NCBI RefSeq assembly: GCF_020559915.1
Contig: NZ_JAJCLZ010000007.1
Location: 1 to 64,000 of the forward strand
DNA: 64,000 bases
DNA from: Ruminococcus sp. 210702-SL.1.03
GTDB taxonomy: Bacteria > Bacillota > Clostridia > Oscillospirales > Ruminococcaceae
Direction of reading: 5' to 3'
Part shown: one piece after another, positions 58,458-64,000 of the stretch
How positions within the stretch are numbered: the stretch's first letter is position 1
Layout of the letters: each line of letters begins with the position of its first letter
Made by a program: the position numbers and the translations under genes
The notes under the pieces: generated by a model
Database searches by the model: none
What the model saw: the letters and a program-made list of their open reading frames with translations, nothing else
Told to the model about the DNA's origin: nothing

Positions 58458-61022
58458 TTACTTCATCTTCGCGATGAATTCCCGTATCTCGCGCTCGGTG
58501 CGCTCTACGTCCTCGTGCAGCTCCTGCGCCGACATTCTGAATGCGCCGCCGCCCATGATTATCACCTGCTCCATGCCGTCTGATGTCGCCACGCGCACTT
58601 TGTGCTCGCGGCTGAGCCTGTGCGCCGTTTTCTCGATGTATGTGTCAGCCGTTTCTGCCTCTTTGGTGTAGACTATGCTGATGTTGTGGTAGTTTTCCAC
58701 CACGCGCTCCGCCTCGTGCACCTTGTAGGCGTCGAACACCAGTATCAGCTCGCACTGCTTGTACCCCTGATAATTGCAAAGCCTGTTGACCAGCATACTG
58801 CGCGCGAGGTCTAGGCTCTGCGCCGCCGCTTTTTTCAGCTCTTCCCACGCGAATATCATGTTGTAGCCGTCTACCAGCAGGTATTCCTTACCTTTATAGA
58901 TATGCTGCGGTTTCGATGACACGCGCTCCTGCTTCTTCGGCGTGCGCATGGCGTAGCGCTTTTCGCGGTCTATCTTGCCGTATGTGCGCTCGAATATCTC
59001 CATCAGCTCTTTATCGCTCGCGGCGCGGCGGACGAAATCTTCGGCGCGGCTCTGCGGCTGAGGTTCGGCAGTCCTTACACGCCTGCCCTCGGGCGGTATG
59101 TGAACGTGCTCTTCCACCTCGTCCCATTTCACGCTGTAACCCGCCCCGTGCGAGCAGAATACGGAATCAGCAGTGTTTTCAAGGTCGCTGTCCGCTTCGT
59201 AACCGCAAGCGGCGATGACCTCGGCGGCGTTGTGACATTCGCGGTAGCCGTCGGGCATACATATCAGCCTGCCCAGCCCTTTAGTGTAGCCCACCACCTG
59301 CTGCTGGTAGCCGCGCATTTCCGAAACAGGCGCGCTGCCTTTGAGCACCGCCGTTTCGCCGAGCGTTTCGGGCGGGGCAAATTCGCCGCCCATGTTCTGT
59401 ATATCCGTTATCGCACGGCCGATGTTCTGCTGCGGAACTTCCAGCGTGAAGCTGTAGTACGGCTCGAGAAGCACGCCCTCGCCGCTTCGCAGACCCTGCC
59501 GCACCGCGCGGTATGTGGCTTGGCGAAAATCGCCGCCCTCAGTGTGCTTTAGGTGCGCCCTGCCCGATACCAGCGTTATCTTCATATCCGTGATGGGCGA
59601 GCCTGTCAGCGCGCCGATGTATTTTTTCTCGCGCAGGTGGGTGAGTATCAGCCGCTGCCAGTTTCTATCGAGATCGTCCTCGCTGCACTCGCTCGCAAAC
59701 CGCAGCCCCGCCCCACGCTCGAGGGGTTCGAGCCGCAGGTGTACTTCGGCGTAATGGCGCAGCGGTTCGTAATGTCCGTAGCCGTAGACCTCCTGTGCAA
59801 GCGTTTCCTTGTAAGCGATGCTGCCCTCGCAGAAATCTACGTCGACGTCAAAGCGGCGCTTTAGGATATTTTTCAGTATTTCGAGCTGCACTTCACCCAT
59901 TATGCTGACGTGTATCTCGCCGAGCTGTTCGTTCCAGTCAACGTGCAGCTGAGGGTCTTCATTTTCCAGCAGGCGGAAGTAGGAGAGCAGTGTGTGCGCG
60001 TCGATATTCTCCTGCGGCTCGGCACGGTAAGTGAGCACAGGCTCGAGCAGCGGCGCGGCGGAGTCAGGTTCGCAGCCCAAGCCCTGCCCCGCGAAAGTGT
60101 GAGTAAGCCCCTCCACCGCGCAGACAGCGCCCGCTTCGGCAGCGTCGGCAGAGCGGAATTTCGCGCCAGAGTAAATGCGTATCCTGCTGACTTTTTCGGA
60201 AAAGTTTTCGCCCTCGGCGGCGTAATTCAGCAGACTGCGTATTTTTAGAGTGCCGCTCGTTATCTTCATGAAAGTCAGCCTAGCGCCGCCGTCGTCCGAG
60301 ATCTTGTAGACCTTTGCGCCGAAGTCAGCGGCAGCCTGCGTATCGTCCGCGCATGGGGCGAGGTCGGCGAGAGCGTTCATCAGCTTTTCCACGCCCTGCG
60401 AGCGCAGTGCCGAACCGAAGAAGCATGGGAAAATATTTCTCTGTGCAACTGCGGCGGCGAGCGTTTGGGTCTGCACATCGCCGCTTTCGAGAAATTCGTT
60501 CATGGCGTTTTCATCGTAAACGGCGCAGTCTTCGGCGACCTCATCGGCGGGTCGGCAAAGATCTACGAAGCCCGAGCCGAGGCGGTTTTCTAAGCTCTGC
60601 ATAACGAAGCTTTTATCCGCGCCGTCGAGATCCATTTTATTGACGAAAACGAAGGTCGGCACGCTGTATCTGCGCAGCAGCCGCCATAGTGTCTGGGTAT
60701 GGCTCTGCACGCCGTCAGTGCCGCTTATAACGAGCACGGCGAGGTCCAGCACCTGCAAAGCGCGCTCGGTCTCCGCCGAAAAATCGACGTGTCCGGGGGT
60801 ATCGAGCAGGGTGAAGCAGGTATCGTTATATCTAAATTCGGCGGGCTTTGAGAACACGGTGATGCCGCGCTTTTTTTCGATCACATCGGTATCGAGGAAA
60901 GCGTCGCCGTGGTCTACGCGCCCCAGCCTGCGTATTTCGCCCGCGTGAAAGAGCATAGCCTCAGAGAGGGTAGTCTTGCCCGAATCGACGTGGGCGATTA
61001 TGCCAATTACTGATCTTTTCAT
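58458..61022 (-). CDS. TetM-like translational GTPase fused to a Rae1/YacP-type NYN nuclease
   Basis: 854 residues. Residues 1-640 follow the EF-G/TetM ribosomal-protection layout: G1 AHVDSGKTT (10-18), DTPGHVDFS, NKMD, domain II, and a TetM-like domain IV/V (SEMRGYQQQVVGYTKGLGR). After a linker (about 650-710), residues 712-854 are a complete NYN domain: YLLVDGYNMIFAWEEL, VFDAYKVHEAERV, KEAETADTYIE, VATSDGMEQ. These match B. subtilis Rae1/YacP, an endonuclease that cuts mRNA in the ribosomal A site. A protein that enters the A site as a GTPase and carries its own nuclease suggests ribosome rescue or mRNA quality control. True tetracycline resistance is possible but less likely. Confidence 0.85.
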   Translation of the reverse strand: MKRSVIGIIAHVDSGKTTLSEAMLFHAGEIRRLGRVDHGDAFLDTDVIEKKRGITVFSKPAEFRYNDTCFTLLDTPGHVDFSAETERALQVLDLAVLVISGTDGVQSHTQTLWRLLRRYSVPTFVFVNKMDLDGADKSFVMQSLENRLGSGFVDLCRPADEVAEDCAVYDENAMNEFLESGDVQTQTLAAAVAQRNIFPCFFGSALRSQGVEKLMNALADLAPCADDTQAAADFGAKVYKISDDGGARLTFMKITSGTLKIRSLLNYAAEGENFSEKVSRIRIYSGAKFRSADAAEAGAVCAVEGLTHTFAGQGLGCEPDSAAPLLEPVLTYRAEPQENIDAHTLLSYFRLLENEDPQLHVDWNEQLGEIHVSIMGEVQLEILKNILKRRFDVDVDFCEGSIAYKETLAQEVYGYGHYEPLRHYAEVHLRLEPLERGAGLRFASECSEDDLDRNWQRLILTHLREKKYIGALTGSPITDMKITLVSGRAHLKHTEGGDFRQATYRAVRQGLRSGEGVLLEPYYSFTLEVPQQNIGRAITDIQNMGGEFAPPETLGETAVLKGSAPVSEMRGYQQQVVGYTKGLGRLICMPDGYRECHNAAEVIAACGYEADSDLENTADSVFCSHGAGYSVKWDEVEEHVHIPPEGRRVRTAEPQPQSRAEDFVRRAASDKELMEIFERTYGKIDREKRYAMRTPKKQERVSSKPQHIYKGKEYLLVDGYNMIFAWEELKKAAAQSLDLARSMLVNRLCNYQGYKQCELILVFDAYKVHEAERVVENYHNISIVYTKEAETADTYIEKTAHRLSREHKVRVATSDGMEQVIIMGGGAFRMSAQELHEDVERTEREIREFIAKMK

Positions 61023-61073
61023 TTTATCTGTCCTATCGAGAATTTGGTGGGCTAAATCATATAGCTATTTTAT

Positions 61074-61102
61074 AGTATAGCATAGAAATTTGGGGTTGGC
61101 AA
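61074..61102 (-). promoter_or_regulatory. Promoter of the GTPase-NYN gene
   Basis: On the minus strand TTGCCA (61097-61102), 17 bases, TATACT (61074-61079). No leader peptide or attenuator of the tet(M) kind was recognised in the 50-base leader. Confidence 0.55.
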
Positions 61103-61113
61103 GGGCCGGGCTG

Positions 61114-61139
61114 TTTCAATACCTGTTAAAGAATTTTGA
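61114..61139 (+). repeat. 26-bp dispersed repeat, copy 2
   Basis: Exact reverse complement of 24456-24481. The plus strand starts TTTCAATACCTGTTAAAG and ends TTTTGA. Lies 12 bases upstream of the GTPase-NYN promoter. Confidence 0.75.
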
Positions 61140-61210
61140 AGTAAATATGTATCTCCCTAAAAATGTATAAATATATCCCGCAATTTGGGCGCATATCTGC
61201 CCCGCACCCG

Positions 61211-61239
61211 TTGACATTTTCCGCGGCGTATGTTATAAT
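61211..61239 (+). promoter_or_regulatory. Promoter of the surface-polysaccharide genes
   Basis: TTGACA (61211-61216), 17 bases, TGT-TATAAT (61234-61239). Confidence 0.75.
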
Positions 61240-61308
61240 GATAAGGTATATTTATAGGCATGATACGGGTCTGCCCATACGCTGTGCCTTATTTTAACAG
61301 AGGTTTCA

Positions 61309-62496
61309 ATGTCAGGAATTAAAAACGCTTTTAAGCGGCTTTGCAAATTCGCCGCATTTAAAATAGTATACCCCGCGGTCTACCACGCCTGCTGCTTGCG
61401 TAAGCGCGAGGAGGGGCTGGTGCTTTTCTGCGAGGTGCGCCACGGCTTTCTTACCGATAGCTACCGCGCGATATATGACGGGCTGAATGAACGCGGCGTG
61501 CCGACCGAGGTGTTTTATATCCATAATAACAGCGGCGGGCTTTCTTACCTCGTGCGCTACCTGCGCCTTTGCACTCAGCTGCCTAGGGCGGAAACTGTTT
61601 TGGTGGACGATACCTGCAACCTCTTCGGCGCATTTCGCCTGCGGCGCGGCACTAAGCTGATACAGACTTGGCATAGCTGCGGGGCTTTCAAAAAATGGGG
61701 CTACTCTATAGCGGGGCTTTCTTTCGGTCAAGACCCCGAAGAGCTGGATAAATACCCCGCGCATACGAATTATACCCTCGTTACCGTAAGCAGTGAGGAA
61801 TGTATACCCCACTTTGAAGAAGCTTTCGGCTTCACGCCGCCCTCATGCGTAAAGGCTGTCGGCGTTGCGCGGACGGATTGGTTTTTCGACGAAAATAACC
61901 GCCGAAACGCTTACGAGCGGCTTTACGAAGTCTGCCCTGCGGCGCGCGGCAAAAAGACAGTTCTCTATGCGCCGACATACCGCGGCGACGCCGATAACGC
62001 TAAGCCGCCGAAAATGTTCGACATAGAAAAAATGGCGCGGCGCTGGGGCGAATGTGTGCTGCTGATAAAACAGCATGGTTTTGTAAATACTAAGACCGCG
62101 ATACCCGAAAGCTGCTGCGGCTTCGCTTTCGATGTTTCGCATGATATGAAGATAGAGGAGCTGCTTTGCGTTTCAGACGTCTGCATCACCGATTACTCCT
62201 CGCTGATATTTGAATATTCACTCTTTGAAAGACCTATGGTGTTTTACGCCTACGACCTTGACGAATTTTACGATTACCGCGGATTTTACTACAAATACGA
62301 CCGCGATTTCCTGCCGGGGGATATTGTAAAGACCGAAGCTGAGCTTGCCGAGAGCGTGGCGAGGGCGCTGGAGCAGGGCTGCGATACCGCCGAGGTGCGC
62401 CGCTTCCGCGAACGCTTTATGGGCGCCTGCGACGGCAGGAGCGCCGAGCGGATAATCGGCTATATAACGGATAATAATGATAACGATATAAAGTAA
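61309..62496 (+). CDS. CDP-glycerol glycerophosphotransferase family protein (TagF-like)
   Basis: 395 residues. GT-B-like fold with TKLIQTWHSCGAFKKWGYS (acceptor loop), VLYAPTYRGD near the linker, and DVCITDYSSLIFEYSLFERPMVFYAYDLDEFY, the TagF/TarF signature. It adds glycerol-phosphate or a similar alditol-phosphate to teichoic-acid-like or capsular polymers. Peripheral membrane protein with a basic N-terminus and no signal peptide. RBS GAGG. First gene of a plus-strand surface-polymer locus. Confidence 0.88.
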   Translation: MSGIKNAFKRLCKFAAFKIVYPAVYHACCLRKREEGLVLFCEVRHGFLTDSYRAIYDGLNERGVPTEVFYIHNNSGGLSYLVRYLRLCTQLPRAETVLVDDTCNLFGAFRLRRGTKLIQTWHSCGAFKKWGYSIAGLSFGQDPEELDKYPAHTNYTLVTVSSEECIPHFEEAFGFTPPSCVKAVGVARTDWFFDENNRRNAYERLYEVCPAARGKKTVLYAPTYRGDADNAKPPKMFDIEKMARRWGECVLLIKQHGFVNTKTAIPESCCGFAFDVSHDMKIEELLCVSDVCITDYSSLIFEYSLFERPMVFYAYDLDEFYDYRGFYYKYDRDFLPGDIVKTEAELAESVARALEQGCDTAEVRRFRERFMGACDGRSAERIIGYITDNNDNDIK

Positions 62497-62526
62497 AAAT
62501 ATGATTTTCGGAGGAATTTTTAAGCT

Positions 62527-63723
62527 ATGAAATTTGGTGTGATAATGCACAAGACTACGCAGAATATCGGCGATGATATTCAGACATTCGCGGCTAAGTG
62601 CCACCTGCCGAGCGTAGATTATTTTATCGACAGAGAGTGCCTCGATATTTTTGAAACGCCCGATAAAAAGCCCGCCGCAGTGGTCATGAGCGCGTGGTAT
62701 ATGTGGAAAAAGTGGAACTGGCCGCCCTCTGACTACGTTGTGCCGCTGCTTACCGGCATACATTTTTCCGACCATCAGGCTTCGGAGCAGACGGGAAGCC
62801 CTGTGCAGACCGAATTTCTGACAGGCTGCGGAGCGGAGTATATGAATAAAAACGGCCCCGTGGGCTGCCGCGATATGTACACCTACAATAAATTCAAGTC
62901 GATAGGGCTCGACGCTTTTTTCTCGGGCTGCATAACCCTTACGCTGCCTAAGATGGAGATAAAGAAGCCCGAGCGCGAATACATCTGCGCCGCCGACCTG
63001 CCTAAGGACATTCTCGCCGCGCTGAAAGAGCGAATGAAGGGCACGGGCATCGACATAGTGGAAACTACTCATTATAAAGACTACCGCAACAGCAATGCTA
63101 CTTGGGAGGAGCGCGAGGCGGCTGTAAAAGAGCTGCTGACCATCTACCAGAACGCTAAATGCGTAGTTACCCGCCGCCTGCACTGCGCGCTGCCGTGCCT
63201 TGCTATGGAAGTGCCTGTATTCGTTACCAACCGCCACAAGCGCCCCGTATCGGGCAGATTTGACCCATATTACGACTGGATAGCGAATTGCAGCTACAAA
63301 GAATTTCTCGCGGGAAAATTCGATTACAATTTCGCTGACCCGCCCGCTAACGACCCCGCATACCTCGAGGTGCGCAACGCTATGATAAAGTCGATAGACG
63401 ATTTCGTGGCGAAGTACAAGGACGAGGAGGGCAGCCCCGAGCAGTACAAAAAGACCTCGTACACCGCCGAGGAGCTGTATAAATGGCGCTGCGACACCAT
63501 GCGCGACTGCATGAACCGCTGGTTCGACATAACAGTGGCTGAGGAGAAAGAGCTTAAAGAGCTGCGCGCTTTCAAAAAGACTCACGAAAACGAGCACGAT
63601 AAGCTCATGCAGTACAAGGCGGAAAGCGAAAGAAGCAAAAAGATACTGGGCTGCCGCAGCGTAAAGCTGGCTATAAAGGCGCGAAACGCTTTCATGCCGA
63701 AAGACAAAAAGATAAAAGTATAA
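62527..63723 (+). CDS. Polysaccharide pyruvyltransferase family protein
   Basis: 398 residues. Starts MKFGVIMHKTTQNIGDDIQT, the family opening with NxGDD, followed by SAWYMWKKWNWPPSDYVVPL. The second half has CVVTRRLHCALPCLAMEVPV, the donor-binding region. A helical tail (about 330-398) follows. Members transfer pyruvate ketals or, in other branches, work as sugar transferases; the exact donor is unknown here. RBS CGGAGG. It lies 30 bases after the TagF-like gene and is followed by a paralogue. Confidence 0.82.
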   Translation: MKFGVIMHKTTQNIGDDIQTFAAKCHLPSVDYFIDRECLDIFETPDKKPAAVVMSAWYMWKKWNWPPSDYVVPLLTGIHFSDHQASEQTGSPVQTEFLTGCGAEYMNKNGPVGCRDMYTYNKFKSIGLDAFFSGCITLTLPKMEIKKPEREYICAADLPKDILAALKERMKGTGIDIVETTHYKDYRNSNATWEEREAAVKELLTIYQNAKCVVTRRLHCALPCLAMEVPVFVTNRHKRPVSGRFDPYYDWIANCSYKEFLAGKFDYNFADPPANDPAYLEVRNAMIKSIDDFVAKYKDEEGSPEQYKKTSYTAEELYKWRCDTMRDCMNRWFDITVAEEKELKELRAFKKTHENEHDKLMQYKAESERSKKILGCRSVKLAIKARNAFMPKDKKIKV

Positions 63724-63784
63724 TAGTAAAAAAAATAAGATAAACGGCAACAAACAGAACAAAAAAGAAGGGGACATTTCTGAT

Positions 63785-64000
63785 ATGAAGTTTGGCGTTA
63801 TGGTGCACAAGCATACGCAGAATATCGGCGACGATATACAGACATTCGCGGCGGCGCGGCTGCTGCCCGAGCTGACATATTTTCTCGACCGCGAGCGCCT
63901 TGACAGCTTCGTTACCGAAGACGGCGAGCCTGCCGCGGTGGTGATGAGCGCGTGGTATATGTGGCACAAGTGGAACTGGCCGCCCTCAAAATACATCATG
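63785..64000 (+). CDS. Second polysaccharide pyruvyltransferase family protein (partial)
   Basis: First 72 codons only; the window ends inside the gene. It begins MKFGVMVHKHTQNIGDDIQT and continues AAVVMSAWYMWHKWNWPPS, nearly the same as the preceding gene, so the two are tandem paralogues. Divergence in between (residues 24-46) shows that it is not a recent exact copy. RBS AGAAGGGGAC. Probably the next gene of the same surface-polymer operon. Confidence 0.8.
   Translation, partial: MKFGVMVHKHTQNIGDDIQTFAAARLLPELTYFLDRERLDSFVTEDGEPAAVVMSAWYMWHKWNWPPSKYIM

Noticed and set aside
58458..61022. Acquired tetracycline resistance gene tet(M)/tet(W)
   Set aside because: Only the general fold and motifs match. 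The NYN fusion, the lack of an attenuator leader and the chromosomal setting without mobile genes argue for a native translation factor.

Overview
The window looks like a chromosomal segment of an anaerobic, gut- or rumen-dwelling Firmicute, most likely a Ruminococcus-like member of the Oscillospiraceae (Clostridia). This is inferred from gene content: a GH5 mannanase lipoprotein, a bile salt hydrolase, a Firmicute-type GalT, sigma-K, a T-box-regulated alaS, and both routes to GDP-L-fucose. Most genes are GC-rich with frequent ATA isoleucine codons. Housekeeping promoters repeatedly show TTGnnn-17-TGnTATAAT (extended -10).

Layout. 1-2.4 kb: an AT-richer accessory cassette (amidoligase, gamma-glutamylcyclotransferase-like protein, two small unknowns), then a gene-free stretch with two candidate non-coding transcription units. 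2.8-9.4 kb: mannanase, DUF3237 protein, autoregulated XRE/membrane-protein pair, AraC regulator, MATE pump, ComEC. 9.6-11.1 kb: guaA. 11.1-24.3 kb: an AT-rich 13.2-kb integrative mobilizable element inserted at the last codons of guaA. It is flanked by GAGTGGGA repeats and carries integrase, excisionase-like protein, MobC-like protein, RepA-like helicase, MOBV relaxase and a candidate oriT. Its cargo looks like defence: XRE-PLD, a 910-residue DUF4062/helical-repeat protein, an XRE controller facing an EcoRI-type adenine methyltransferase plus a DUF262-HNH nuclease, and an unknown membrane protein. The apparent native guaA terminator now lies at 24.4 kb.

24.5-35 kb: apgM, sigK, purB, a cation-diffusion transporter, lipoproteins, galT and a secreted NlpC/P60 hydrolase. 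35-38 kb: CsoR and CopA, with a CopZ domain fused to the CopA C-terminus but preceded by its own Shine-Dalgarno site. 38-45.6 kb: T-box, alaS, HIT, holA, rnmV, then an MBOAT/DHHW pair that has lost its expected catalytic residues. 45.7-50 kb: an 8-bp tandem repeat, fucO, bile salt hydrolase, FNT channel, HPP-like protein and an internally deleted rubrerythrin relic. 50-57.4 kb: minus-strand operon gmd-fcl-manC-fkp (de novo and salvage GDP-fucose synthesis) with an AraC regulator upstream. 57.5-61 kb: a 46-residue membrane peptide, an ATC-hydrolase-family protein and a TetM-like GTPase fused to a Rae1/YacP-type NYN nuclease. 61.3-64 kb: start of a surface-polysaccharide locus (TagF-like transferase and two tandem pyruvyltransferase-family paralogues, the second cut by the window edge).

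The strongest leads are the guaA-borne element with its cargo, the GTPase-NYN fusion, the catalytically degenerate MBOAT/DHHW pair and the copA/copZ internal start. All identifications rest on reading motifs in the sequence; no database search was run.
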